Below are positions 16,240 to 25,436 of a stretch of DNA of 47,427 bases, one piece after another. The notes beneath the pieces were generated by a model. That model saw only the letters and a list, made by a program, of their open reading frames with translations, did no database searches and was not told where the DNA came from. Position numbers and translations under genes: made by a program. Source of the DNA: an uncultured Bacteroidota bacterium (lineage in GTDB: Bacteria > Bacteroidota > Bacteroidia > Bacteroidales > F082); contig CALDOI010000104.1 of the NCBI GenBank assembly GCA_937912115.1, positions 1-47,427 of the forward strand, written 5' to 3'. Numbering within the stretch: the first letter of the stretch is position 1; each line of letters starts with the position of its first letter.

Positions 16240-18723
16240 CTATACTTTGTTAAAAAGCCTTTTTGCAAATGATTTCTTTTTATCCGGTTTGTCATCAGTA
16301 TAATAACCGTAGCCATAACCGTAGCCATAACCATAGCCATAACCATAGCCGTAACCGTAGCCGTAACCGTAGCCGTAACCATAACCATAACCTCCACCAC
16401 TTAGTTTTATATCGTTAATAACAATACCCATTTTCATTCCTCTGTCTTCAATATCTTTAATGATAGAAGCAAATACTTTTTTATTGGTAATAGCCTGTCG
16501 AACAAGGAATATATTTATATCGGTGTGCTCCATCAACAAATATGCATCTGTAACCAAGCCAACAGGAGGCGTATCAATAATGATATAATCGTAACGCTCT
16601 CTAAGCTCTCTGAATAATTCATTATTCCTTTCAGATGCGATAAGCTCAGCCGGGTTTGGAGGAATAGGACCTGCCATTATAATATCCAAATATTCACTTT
16701 TGCCTGATGGCTGAATAATATCATCAAGTGTGGCTTTGTTTATTAAATAAGTTGTAAGTCCTACATTATTGCTCAATCCAAAATCCTGATAAATTTTAGG
16801 TTTACGAAGGTCGAACCCAAGTAGTACTGTTTTTTTACCATATTGAGCATAAATACTTGCCATATTGATCGAAACATATGTTTTACCGGCACTTACCATG
16901 TCGGCGGTAACCATAACGGTAACTTTATCTTTCCCTTTAGCCAAATACTGCATATTGGTTCGTAGTGACCTAAAAGCCTCAGAAATACTTGATTTTGGTG
17001 ACTCAAGCACAACTAATTGACTATCCTTGTCTGAATGAAGAAGCTGACCAATAATAGGAAACTTAGTGGCATTTTCAACATCTTTCTTTTCAATTATAGA
17101 GTCGTTTAAGTAATCTTTACCCAGTATATAAACTACCGGGAAAACAAACCCGAGTATTAATGCGATCATATAATTTAACGACTTTTTAGGAAAAACTGGG
17201 GCACCAGCCAAGTCATCCCTGGCAACATCAATAACCTCATTGTCGGGCAAGTTTGAAGCTTTGGTAATTTGTGCTTCCGAGCGCTTCTCAAGCAAATAAG
17301 TGTAAATATTATTTGCAATATCAAACTGCCGTTGAAAATTAATTAATTCGCGCTGTGTAACTGGTAAAAAGCTTGCCCTTTTTGTAATTTTTTCGATGCG
17401 ACTATTAATATCGGTCAGCATTTCATCAGAATTATCAATAATATTACCAATGTTACCAAGTATTGCACTTTGAGTGCTTCTGATTTGAGTATTAATACTT
17501 ATTATTGAAGGACTTTTTTCTGTTGAATACAATAAGGTTTCTGCCTTTTTGCTGAAGAGTTCAATAAGTTGACCAACCAGAGCATTTAGCACAGGGTCTT
17601 CAATTCCCATAGCTGATGGAGCAACAAGCTGATCTATCTTTTCAGAATTCTTCTCAATATAGTTCTTAAGGTTATTATAATATCTCGATTTTACTTCAAG
17701 CACAGCTTTTTCTTTCTGAAGATCTTGAATATATTCAAAAACCTGTTGAGCCTGAAAACTCATATCCATAACCTCATTAGCTGATTGAAACGTTTGAAGA
17801 TCATTTTCTGCAGCAGTTAATGTATCTGCAATAACCCCCAATTGATTATCAATAAATCGTATAGTATTTGAAGCTATTTGATTTTTTTGATCAAGACTAC
17901 GCTGAAGATAAACTGTAGTTAACGTATTAAGGAAATTAACCGCTTTTTTTGTATTGTTATTTTTAAGTTTTATTTCAAGTATCGACGCTTCTCTGTTTAT
18001 CGGTTCTATTTCAAAGCCCCTAAAAGCAGCTGTTAAGCTCAGGTAATCATTTAATATAAAATAATAAGAGGCATCCAAATCACGCTCCAGTTCAAATTTA
18101 TCTGTTAATATTATTTTAAATGAAACATATTCATTTTCAACAAATTCGCCAAACCGGTATGTTTCATCCCATTTTACTTTTTCCAATTCCGAATCATCCC
18201 ACTTGGATTTGGCAAAATTATACTTCTTAATTAGTTCACCTTCGGCCTCAATTGTGTATTCACTGCTATTTAAAAATTTTATGTTAAATTTTAATCCAAC
18301 AGCCTGCGCCACACTAGTGTCCATAATAACCTCAAATGGAGCTGTTTGATACATTTCTTTATTTATCAAACCGTCATCTGAAAAATATGCTATTTCAAAA
18401 TCAAGTTCATGAATAGCACGATAGGATAATGAAAAAGAGGTTAAAATTCCTATTTCATTTTCAACATTTTGCTGATTGTTACTAAGCCCAAGCCCTCCCA
18501 GCATTGCTGATGGGTCCATTGAGCCTTTATCATCCTTTACAAGTACGGTTGTGTTAACCTCGTAAACAGGGGTGGTATATTTGTTGAAAAGAAATGCCAC
18601 TACAATTGCCACAAAAACAGTGAGGGCAAATAAATACCAATATCTTACAAACTTAAAAAACAGAGCTTTTATATCAATGCTTTCTTCATGCTGCTGAATT
18701 CCTTCAAAATTTTCGATGGCCAT
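16240..18723 (-). CDS. Polysaccharide co-polymerase with tyrosine autokinase domain (Wzc type)
   Basis: An 827-residue inner-membrane protein. Helix one is at about 33-50. A periplasmic Wzz/GNVR region with coiled coil spans about 55-500, and helix two lies near 515-535. A cytoplasmic BY-kinase domain spans about 560-775. Walker A is ADMVSAGKT with K614; Walker A' reads LLGFDLRKP where LIDxDLRKP is usual; Walker B is YIIIDTPP. The tail (778-808) is fifteen Gly-Tyr units plus one more Tyr, in place of the ordinary tyrosine cluster whose phosphorylation cycles control chain length and export. The wza-like gene ends 6 bp upstream. Confidence 0.93.
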   Translation of the reverse strand: MAIENFEGIQQHEESIDIKALFFKFVRYWYLFALTVFVAIVVAFLFNKYTTPVYEVNTTVLVKDDKGSMDPSAMLGGLGLSNNQQNVENEIGILTSFSLSYRAIHELDFEIAYFSDDGLINKEMYQTAPFEVIMDTSVAQAVGLKFNIKFLNSSEYTIEAEGELIKKYNFAKSKWDDSELEKVKWDETYRFGEFVENEYVSFKIILTDKFELERDLDASYYFILNDYLSLTAAFRGFEIEPINREASILEIKLKNNNTKKAVNFLNTLTTVYLQRSLDQKNQIASNTIRFIDNQLGVIADTLTAAENDLQTFQSANEVMDMSFQAQQVFEYIQDLQKEKAVLEVKSRYYNNLKNYIEKNSEKIDQLVAPSAMGIEDPVLNALVGQLIELFSKKAETLLYSTEKSPSIISINTQIRSTQSAILGNIGNIIDNSDEMLTDINSRIEKITKRASFLPVTQRELINFQRQFDIANNIYTYLLEKRSEAQITKASNLPDNEVIDVARDDLAGAPVFPKKSLNYMIALILGFVFPVVYILGKDYLNDSIIEKKDVENATKFPIIGQLLHSDKDSQLVVLESPKSSISEAFRSLRTNMQYLAKGKDKVTVMVTADMVSAGKTYVSINMASIYAQYGKKTVLLGFDLRKPKIYQDFGLSNNVGLTTYLINKATLDDIIQPSGKSEYLDIIMAGPIPPNPAELIASERNNELFRELRERYDYIIIDTPPVGLVTDAYLLMEHTDINIFLVRQAITNKKVFASIIKDIEDRGMKMGIVINDIKLSGGGYGYGYGYGYGYGYGYGYGYGYGYGYGYGYYTDDKPDKKKSFAKRLFNKV
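16303..16392 (-). repeat. Tandem 6/12-bp repeat encoding (Gly-Tyr)15
   Basis: Fifteen Gly-Tyr codon pairs in a row, mostly alternating GGT and GGC glycine codons so that the effective DNA period is 12 bp, with TAT and TAC mixed. All units are multiples of 3, so slippage would change tail length without breaking the frame. The mixture of synonymous codons shows it is not freshly expanded throughout. Confidence 0.95.
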
Positions 18724-18729
18724 TACTTA

Positions 18730-19524
18730 TTATTTTTGTATGTAAGAAAGGATTAAGACTGTGGAGGAAATGAATCCAAAAATAACACCATATGGGAAGT
18801 TAGCAAATGTAAACTGCTTTCCTTTAACCGGCTGAACATAAAGAATATCATTGGGTTTCAAATAAAAATAATTTGACTGTAATAAATCTCTTTTTGTCAT
18901 ATCTACATAAACTACTTCAGAGCCTGATTTAGTTTGCCTGATGATTGCAACCCTATTTCTGTTGGCAAAATCAGTTAAATCACTTGCCATGGATACCGCT
19001 TCAAATATATTAATATTATCCTGATAAATTTTATATTGCCCCGGCCGATTTACTTCACCAAGCATAGTAATATTATAATTTACAAGTTTAACAATTACGA
19101 TAAACTCCTTCATGTAAGTCGTCAACCTCCCTGTAATTTCGTCCTTTATTTCCTCAGTACTGAGGTTTTTAACCATAATTTCACCAATCATTGGAAAATC
19201 GAGGATTCCAGCTTCGGAAACAGTATAACTGTTGAGATATACTGATGCGTCATTATTAATATTTTGAGAGCCTCCGGAAGTTAGTGGATTCAATAAAAAA
19301 GTCGTTTTTTCATCAGGTGTAACAACGCGTATATAAAGATTGTCGCCAGATTGAACCTTATATTCAATCTTTCGTTCATTTTTAAAGGTAGTCAATGTGT
19401 CGGTTTCGTTTTGCACTTGCAAATACAACATTTTTTTTTGTGGTATGCAGGAAGTAAACATCAGTGACAGGATACTTACCAACATCACCAACTTAAATGT
19501 ACTAACTAAATATTTTTTCATCAA
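18730..19524 (-). CDS. Outer-membrane polysaccharide export lipoprotein (Wza/SLBB family)
   Basis: A 264-residue lipoprotein with lipobox LMFTSC (C26). The poly-export domain at about 50-150 starts IEYKVQSGDNLYIRV and has LDFPMIGEIMV. An SLBB domain at about 150-225 has MLGEVNRPGQYKIY. A C-terminal helix at about 240-260 is typical of short Bacteroidetes Wza-like proteins. It forms the export pore partner of the Wzc-like protein encoded 6 bp downstream. It is first in the operon, whose leader begins about 50 bases upstream if the -7 box at 19580 is used. Confidence 0.92.
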   Translation of the reverse strand: MMKKYLVSTFKLVMLVSILSLMFTSCIPQKKMLYLQVQNETDTLTTFKNERKIEYKVQSGDNLYIRVVTPDEKTTFLLNPLTSGGSQNINNDASVYLNSYTVSEAGILDFPMIGEIMVKNLSTEEIKDEITGRLTTYMKEFIVIVKLVNYNITMLGEVNRPGQYKIYQDNINIFEAVSMASDLTDFANRNRVAIIRQTKSGSEVVYVDMTKRDLLQSNYFYLKPNDILYVQPVKGKQFTFANFPYGVIFGFISSTVLILSYIQK

Positions 19525-19579
19525 TAAATCTCTGTTTAGATTATCTATTTGTATTAGTTCGTTTTTGGTATGGTCGGTG

Positions 19580-19587
19580 CAAATCTA
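19580..19587 (-). promoter_or_regulatory. -7 box for the wza operon
   Basis: TAGATTTG on the minus strand matches TAnnTTTG and predicts a leader of about 50 bases. No good -33 TTG is present at the right distance, so the call is tentative. Further structure in the leader that might recruit a NusG paralogue was not recognised. Confidence 0.4.
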
Positions 19588-19667
19588 CAGTTTTTTTAAG
19601 AATGTATAAAAAAAGAAGAAATATATGACATAATTAATTACCCCTATACACATTTATTATAAATACT

Positions 19668-19675
19668 TACCTTTG
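19668..19675 (+). promoter_or_regulatory. -7 box for the secreted metallophosphatase
   Basis: TACCTTTG matches TAnnTTTG and lies about 30 bases before the ATG at 19708. No clear TTG is found 19-21 bp upstream. Confidence 0.4.
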
Positions 19676-19707
19676 GTAATCCTATATTTTTACAAAAAGC
19701 GACTCCC

Positions 19708-21621
19708 ATGAATAGAGTTTTATCAATAATAATAATTTTCGCGTTAGCCTTAAATTGCCATGGACAAAGTAATGCAATTGATAAATTTGGTCACGCTATC
19801 CCTTCTGTTTACTCTGGAATATTGCCAGATGAAAATGGAGAACTATACTTTATATCTGTGAAAACAGGCGATACTTCATGGATGAAGAATAAGGAAACCT
19901 TCTATACATTAGATAGAATCCGTATTGAACCTGAAGGAACAGCTAAAGGGTTGTTTTTTGATTTTAAGAACAACGATTTTTATGGCTCACTTTATTATGG
20001 TTTATATCCTAACGACAATGCCAAGTATTCTCAACCGGTATATTTTAAGCAGAATTCGAAAATCATTGGAGGAAAAGCAGAAATCGATATTAGTGAACTG
20101 AGTGGGAAATATGATATTGCAGGATGGGAAACCGAAGGTACAGCACGGGTTGGTTATAGAATTGCTGACAATTATGGCAAAATTATATATGATGGGGTTA
20201 TAGATATTGTTGGAGTTTCTCCCTTTGTTGTTGGCACTTCAATTATAGCAGGGCCATATATTAATAATGTAACTGATAGTTCGGTTGTGATTACATTTGA
20301 AACAAACAAGAGCTGCAACCCCTCAATTATTGTTGATGAAAAAAATTACTTTGATCAGGAATTAACCGAAGAAGGATTACAACATGAAATAATAATTAAT
20401 AAACTGAACCCAAATATCGAGTATGATTATACAGTAAACTATGGGGATAATCAGTTAACCTATAGCTTCAAAACGGCACCCAAAACGGGAAGCAGAAATC
20501 CTTTCACTTTTGCATATACAAGTGATTCAAGAGCCGGAAATGGAGGTGGAGAAAGAGATATTTACGGTGTTAATGCTTATATCATGAAAAAAATGGCTGT
20601 GCTTGCAGCTTCAGAAAATGCATCGTTTTTTCAATTTACCGGTGATATGATTATTGGTTACTCTTCAAATATTGGGCACACAAACCTTGAATATGCAAAC
20701 TGGAAAAAAGCTGTTGAACCTTATTGGCATTATTTACCATTTAATATAGGTGTTGGAAATCATGAAGCATTGGTAAATATTTTTTACGATGGGAATCCTT
20801 TTGGAATATCAATTGATAAATTTCCATTTAGCACAAGTTCAGCAGAAACTATTTTCTCGAAAAACTTTGTAAATCACAAAAACGGACCTCAAAGTGAAGA
20901 TGGGGCATATTATGATCCTCATAATAATAAGCTTGATTTTCCTGAATATGGCGAAACTGTGTATTCTTATAACTATGGCAATACGGCAATTATAGTGCTA
21001 AACTCAAATTACTGGTATACTCCGTCGGTAGACATGATTCCTGAAATTGGTGGTAATCCACATGGTTATATTATGGATAATCAACTTCAGTGGTTTGAAA
21101 ACAAAATAATGGAACTAAATAATAATACTCTTATCGATCATATATTTGTTACAATCCATACTCCGGCATTTCCAAATGGGGGGCATGCCAATAACGACAT
21201 GTGGTATTTTGGCAATAACCGAATACGACCAACTGTTGCCGGAGTTCCTGTAAAGAAGGGAATTATTGAAAGACGAGATGAGTTTCTTAGCATAATGATC
21301 AACAAAAGTGATAAGGTAATTGCCTTGCTTTGTGGTGATGAACACAACTACAGCAGGATGAAACTAACCAGCAAAACAAAAATTTATCCGGAAAACTATA
21401 TGGGCAAAAAGCTAAAGGTAAGTAGGCCTTTTTGGCAAATAACTAATGGATCAGCAGGAGCCCCCTATTATGGACAGGAAAAATTACCATGGTCGGAATC
21501 CGTTGAAAAGTTCTCAACTCAATATGCTTTAATGCTATTTGATATTGATGGAAAAAAGGTGTCACTAAGGGTTATAAACCCTGATACTCTGGAAGAAATT
21601 GAGACTGTTGATTTAAATTAG
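19708..21621 (+). CDS. Secreted calcineurin-like metallophosphatase with purple-acid-phosphatase-type N-terminal domain
   Basis: A 637-residue exported protein with a signal peptide at 1-19 (cleavage after NCHGQ or nearby). A unique N-terminal region to about 170 is followed by an Fn3-like domain (about 178-270, beginning GPYINNVTDSSVVITFET). A metallophosphoesterase domain spans about 275-620. Its metal ligands are all visible: SDSR, TGDM, GNHE, IHTP and CGDEH. It probably cleaves phosphomonoesters or diesters outside the cytoplasm. It is divergent from the export operon with 183 bp between starts, which may or may not be functional. No sorting C-terminal domain was recognised. Confidence 0.85.
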   Translation: MNRVLSIIIIFALALNCHGQSNAIDKFGHAIPSVYSGILPDENGELYFISVKTGDTSWMKNKETFYTLDRIRIEPEGTAKGLFFDFKNNDFYGSLYYGLYPNDNAKYSQPVYFKQNSKIIGGKAEIDISELSGKYDIAGWETEGTARVGYRIADNYGKIIYDGVIDIVGVSPFVVGTSIIAGPYINNVTDSSVVITFETNKSCNPSIIVDEKNYFDQELTEEGLQHEIIINKLNPNIEYDYTVNYGDNQLTYSFKTAPKTGSRNPFTFAYTSDSRAGNGGGERDIYGVNAYIMKKMAVLAASENASFFQFTGDMIIGYSSNIGHTNLEYANWKKAVEPYWHYLPFNIGVGNHEALVNIFYDGNPFGISIDKFPFSTSSAETIFSKNFVNHKNGPQSEDGAYYDPHNNKLDFPEYGETVYSYNYGNTAIIVLNSNYWYTPSVDMIPEIGGNPHGYIMDNQLQWFENKIMELNNNTLIDHIFVTIHTPAFPNGGHANNDMWYFGNNRIRPTVAGVPVKKGIIERRDEFLSIMINKSDKVIALLCGDEHNYSRMKLTSKTKIYPENYMGKKLKVSRPFWQITNGSAGAPYYGQEKLPWSESVEKFSTQYALMLFDIDGKKVSLRVINPDTLEEIETVDLN

Positions 21622-21692
21622 TGCATGTTCAATAAATATCATTTTTAGTTCATCCCATCCTTTGATATTGGATCATAAAATTTATTAAAAAC

Positions 21693-21721
21693 TTGCTTGT
21701 TATAAGATTTATATACTTTTG
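21693..21721 (+). promoter_or_regulatory. Promoter of topA
   Basis: TTG at 21693-21695, an 18-bp spacer and TACTTTTG at 21714-21721 fit the Bacteroidetes pattern. The predicted leader is about 50 bases. Confidence 0.6.
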
Positions 21722-21777
21722 CAGCTTTTAAAAACTTAATTGCCTGACCAATCAGGTAAAAAACTAATGTTATTACT

Positions 21778-24096
21778 ATGGCTAAAAATCTCGTGATAGT
21801 GGAGTCACCTGCAAAGGCAAAAACAATTGAAGGATTTCTGGGAAAAGATTTTGATGTTCGATCAAGTTTCGGACATGTTATGGATTTAAATAAGACAAAA
21901 CTAAGTGTGGATGTTGATCACGACTTTGAGCCTAAATTTGAGGTTAGTCCGGATAAAAAGAAAATAGTTAGTGAGTTAAAAAAAATGGCAAAAGCTGCTG
22001 AAACAGTATGGTTAGCCTCTGATGAAGACCGCGAAGGAGAAGCTATATCATGGCATCTTTTTAATGCATTGGGACTTACTGAAGATAAAACAAAGCGTAT
22101 TGTTTTCCATGAGATTACTAAAAGTGCCATAACAAGTGCCATAGAAAACCCTCGTGGAATTGATCACAATTTGGTATCTGCCCAACAAGCGCGTCGGGTT
22201 CTCGACAGACTAGTAGGGTATGAATTATCACCATTGCTATGGAAAAAGGTAAAACCATCTTTATCAGCAGGCAGGGTACAATCGGTTGCCGTTAAATTAA
22301 TTGTTGAGCGCGAAAATGAAATTAAAGAACATAAAAGTACATCAGCATTTAAAATAGTTGCTGAGTTCTCGCACACAGGCGATGTGGACAAAATATTTCG
22401 TGCCGAATATCCCATTAGGTTTAAAAAAGAAAAAGAAGCCCAAAGCTTTTTGGAGAACCAAATAGGAGCTGATTTTTCAGTTGAGTCTGTGGAAAATAAG
22501 CCAGCAAAGAAATCGCCTGCAGCTCCTTTTACTACATCAACACTTCAGCAAGAAGCAGCTCGCAAACTTGGTTTTTCGGTTGCAAACACAATGCGTGTTG
22601 CACAGGGATTATACGAATCAGGAAAAATCACATACATGCGAACCGATTCAGTAAACTTATCAAATACTGCCATTGGAATGGCAAAAGCTGAGATTACGAG
22701 TTTATATGGTGAAAAATATGTGAAAATACGGAAATATTCAAGCAAAATTAAAGGTGCTCAGGAAGCTCATGAGGCAATCAGACCATCTTATATGAATAAC
22801 AATTCCATTGTTGGTGATAATGACGCCAAACGACTTTATGATTTAATTTGGAAACGAACAATTGCATCTCAAATGAGCGATGCTAAATTAGAAAAAACAA
22901 TAGTTAATATTTCAACAACAGGTGCCGACAAGTTATTTGTTGCCAACGGAGAAGTTATTAAATTCGATGGATTCCTTAAAGTTTACATTGAAAGTACAGA
23001 TGACGAAAATGGTGAGGAACAAGGACTTCTTCCCGCAATGAAATCAGGCGATAGTCTTACTTTGATAGAAATGATAGCGCGCCAGCGATTTACCAAACAC
23101 GCACCAAGATACACCGAGGCAAGCTTGGTTAAGAAACTTGAAGAACTCGGAATTGGTCGTCCATCAACATTCGCACCAACAATCTCAACAATCCAAAAAC
23201 GCGAATACATCGTCAAAGAAACCAGAGATTCAGCTAAACAAAAGGCTCTGAGTTTAACATTAAAAGACGGAGCCATTACGGCACAAACCCACTATGATAA
23301 TATAAGTTCTGATAAAGCTAAGCTTTTCCCAACTGATATTGGGGCGCTTGTTACAAAATTCCTTGTTCAGTATTTTGATGATGTTATGGATTATAATTTT
23401 ACTGCTGAGGTTGAAAAAGAATTTGATGAGATAGCTGATGGAAAAAAGGAATGGAACCATATGATTAAGGAATTTTATGGCCCGTTTCATTCTAAAATAG
23501 AAAACACACAAGAGACATCAGGTAAGTTTAGCGGCGAACGCTTACTTGGTGTTGATCCTGAATCAGGAAAAAACATATTTGTTAAAATTGGACGTTTTGG
23601 CCCACTTGCACAAATAGGTGAAACAGAATCGGAAGAAAAACCCAGATTTGCAGGCCTGAGAAAAACCCAAAGCATCGAAACCATAACCCTTGAAGAAGCT
23701 CTGAAATTGTTCGAATACCCTCGCAACCTGGGTGAGTATGAAGATAAAGAGGTAAGCGTGGCCATTGGAAGATTTGGGCCGTATGTAAAACATAATGGCT
23801 TATTTATCTCCATTAAAAAAGATGACGATCCTGCATCCATAAAGATTGATAGAGCAATTGTTTTGATCGAAGAAAAAAGAAAAGCTGAAAGGGAAAAAAT
23901 AATCAAGGTATTTCCTGAAGATGACAAGGTACAATTGTTAAATGGTAGATACGGTGCCTACATGGTTATTGATAAACAAAATTATAAATTACCAAAAGGA
24001 ACCGATGCCGCAAAATTAACGATTGAGGAATGTTATAAAATTTCGGAGGATCCAAAAAATATGCCTAAGAAAAAATTCGGGAAAAAGAAAAAGTAG
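21778..24096 (+). CDS. topA: DNA topoisomerase I
   Basis: A 772-residue type IA topoisomerase that relaxes negative supercoils. The Toprim domain has LVIVESPAKAKTIE at the start and SDEDREGEAISWH. The catalytic tyrosine is Y286 in GKITYMRTDS. The gate and cap region includes GIGRPSTFAPTIS. In place of zinc fingers the C-terminus carries topoisomerase C-terminal repeats (GRFGPLAQIGE, IGRFGPYVKHNG, GRYGAYMVI) and a lysine-rich end, as is usual in Bacteroidetes. It has its own promoter and a terminator hairpin 34 bp after the stop. Confidence 0.97.
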   Translation: MAKNLVIVESPAKAKTIEGFLGKDFDVRSSFGHVMDLNKTKLSVDVDHDFEPKFEVSPDKKKIVSELKKMAKAAETVWLASDEDREGEAISWHLFNALGLTEDKTKRIVFHEITKSAITSAIENPRGIDHNLVSAQQARRVLDRLVGYELSPLLWKKVKPSLSAGRVQSVAVKLIVERENEIKEHKSTSAFKIVAEFSHTGDVDKIFRAEYPIRFKKEKEAQSFLENQIGADFSVESVENKPAKKSPAAPFTTSTLQQEAARKLGFSVANTMRVAQGLYESGKITYMRTDSVNLSNTAIGMAKAEITSLYGEKYVKIRKYSSKIKGAQEAHEAIRPSYMNNNSIVGDNDAKRLYDLIWKRTIASQMSDAKLEKTIVNISTTGADKLFVANGEVIKFDGFLKVYIESTDDENGEEQGLLPAMKSGDSLTLIEMIARQRFTKHAPRYTEASLVKKLEELGIGRPSTFAPTISTIQKREYIVKETRDSAKQKALSLTLKDGAITAQTHYDNISSDKAKLFPTDIGALVTKFLVQYFDDVMDYNFTAEVEKEFDEIADGKKEWNHMIKEFYGPFHSKIENTQETSGKFSGERLLGVDPESGKNIFVKIGRFGPLAQIGETESEEKPRFAGLRKTQSIETITLEEALKLFEYPRNLGEYEDKEVSVAIGRFGPYVKHNGLFISIKKDDDPASIKIDRAIVLIEEKRKAEREKIIKVFPEDDKVQLLNGRYGAYMVIDKQNYKLPKGTDAAKLTIEECYKISEDPKNMPKKKFGKKKK

Positions 24097-24129
24097 CAAT
24101 TACACGAAATTATATGTGGTTTTATAATT

Positions 24130-24179
24130 GCCACAGATTCACAGATGAAATTATCAATTTATGAATTTGTGGCTTTTTT
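24130..24179 (+). terminator. Rho-independent terminator after topA
   Basis: 24130-24141 (GCCACAGATTCA) pairs with 24162-24173 (TGAATTTGTGGC), 12 pairs including one G-U, around a 20-base loop, followed by six T. The left arm and its flank (24128-24146) are identical over 19 bases to 36471-36489. Confidence 0.75.
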
Positions 24180-24211
24180 GATTTTAGTTACACCGTAACA
24201 AGAAAATATTT

Positions 24212-24219
24212 TATCTTCG
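24212..24219 (+). promoter_or_regulatory. Possible -7 box (TAnnTTCG variant)
   Basis: TATCTTCG differs from TAnnTTTG by one base and precedes the arginase-fold gene by about 28 bases. A similar TACCTTCG is found before the exported protein at 25843. No matching -33 element was found. Confidence 0.3.
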
Positions 24220-24247
24220 TCCATCAATTTGCACTTAACTACTCGCA

Positions 24248-25420
24248 ATGGACATTAGCACATATCTCGATCCAATTAACATCGAAAAATTCCAATTATC
24301 TGATGACACAGGTCGCTACCGTATGTCGGAAGTAATTGATAGTTATGTTGATGAGTTAATTTTTCCAGATCTTGATAAAGTTGATGTTGCAATAATTGGC
24401 GTTGGTGACGATAGGGCAACTTTAAACAAAGGCTGTGATAATGCTCCCGATGAAGTTCGTAGCTGGTTCTATGGATTATTTTCTCACTGGAATAATATCA
24501 ATATAGTTGACATAGGGAATATCAAGAAAGGTCATCAGATTGAAGACACATATTTCGCCCTAAAAGAAGTAGTTTCAGAACTACTTAAAAATAATATTGT
24601 ATCACTAATAATTGGTGGAGGGCAAGACCTAACCTATGCCAATTATCTTGCATATGAAAATATTGGAAGGATAATCAACATAGCATCTGTGGATCCGGTT
24701 TTTGATCTTGGACACGATGAACATGAGTTGAATAACAAATCCTATCTCAGCCATATTATTCTTCATCAACCAAACTTTCTATTTAACTTTACGAACATCG
24801 GTTATCAAACATACTTTGTTGATCAGGATTCGCTTGTGCTGATGAAAAACCTTTATTTCGACACAAACAGGCTTGGAAATGTTAAAGCTGATATGGAAGA
24901 AGTGGAGCCAATGGTACGAGATGCCGATATATTAAGTATTGATATTTCGAGTATTAAACATGGTGATGCTCCTGGTGTAGATAGAGCAATGCCAAATGGT
25001 TTCACGGGAGATGAAATGTGTAAAATCTGTCGATATGCCGGAATGAGCGATAAACTTACAAGCATTGGATTTTATGAATTGAACCCTTCGTTTGATGATA
25101 ATGGGAATGCTGCACATTTGTATGCTCAAATGATGTGGTATTTTTTGGATGGATTTTCAAATCGGCGAAACGACTTCCCGGAGAATGATAGCCAGGACTA
25201 TGTTAAATTTAAAGTTCAGATTGATAACTTTGAAGAAGAACTTGTTTTCCTTAAAAGCAAAAAAACCGATCGCTGGTGGATGATTGTAAGCTCTGAAGAT
25301 CTGGTTAACCAAAAATACAAACGACATCAATATGTTCCCTGCTCTTATGATGATTACCAAACAGCTCTCAACCACGAAATCCCCGACAGGTGGTGGAAAG
25401 TGCAACAGAAATTGATGTAA
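24248..25420 (+). CDS. Arginase/formimidoylglutamase-fold protein with degenerate metal site
   Basis: A 390-residue ureohydrolase-fold protein. The fold is clear (DVAIIGVGDDRATLNKGCDNAP, then SLIIGGGQDLTYANY). The manganese ligands are mostly lost, however. GGxH is GGGQ, DxHxD is DPVFD, and SxDxDxxDP is SIDISSIKHG. A C-terminal extension of roughly 70 residues (about 310-390) with RWWMIVSSEDLV and IPDRWW is not part of ordinary arginases. I recognise the type as a recurring Bacteroidetes family usually labelled formimidoylglutamase. From the ligands it is more likely a non-catalytic or differently acting protein. The DUF1622 gene starts 16 bp after its stop. Confidence 0.85.
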   Translation: MDISTYLDPINIEKFQLSDDTGRYRMSEVIDSYVDELIFPDLDKVDVAIIGVGDDRATLNKGCDNAPDEVRSWFYGLFSHWNNINIVDIGNIKKGHQIEDTYFALKEVVSELLKNNIVSLIIGGGQDLTYANYLAYENIGRIINIASVDPVFDLGHDEHELNNKSYLSHIILHQPNFLFNFTNIGYQTYFVDQDSLVLMKNLYFDTNRLGNVKADMEEVEPMVRDADILSIDISSIKHGDAPGVDRAMPNGFTGDEMCKICRYAGMSDKLTSIGFYELNPSFDDNGNAAHLYAQMMWYFLDGFSNRRNDFPENDSQDYVKFKVQIDNFEEELVFLKSKKTDRWWMIVSSEDLVNQKYKRHQYVPCSYDDYQTALNHEIPDRWWKVQQKLM

Positions 25421-25436
25421 ATCAAACCTAACTCCA

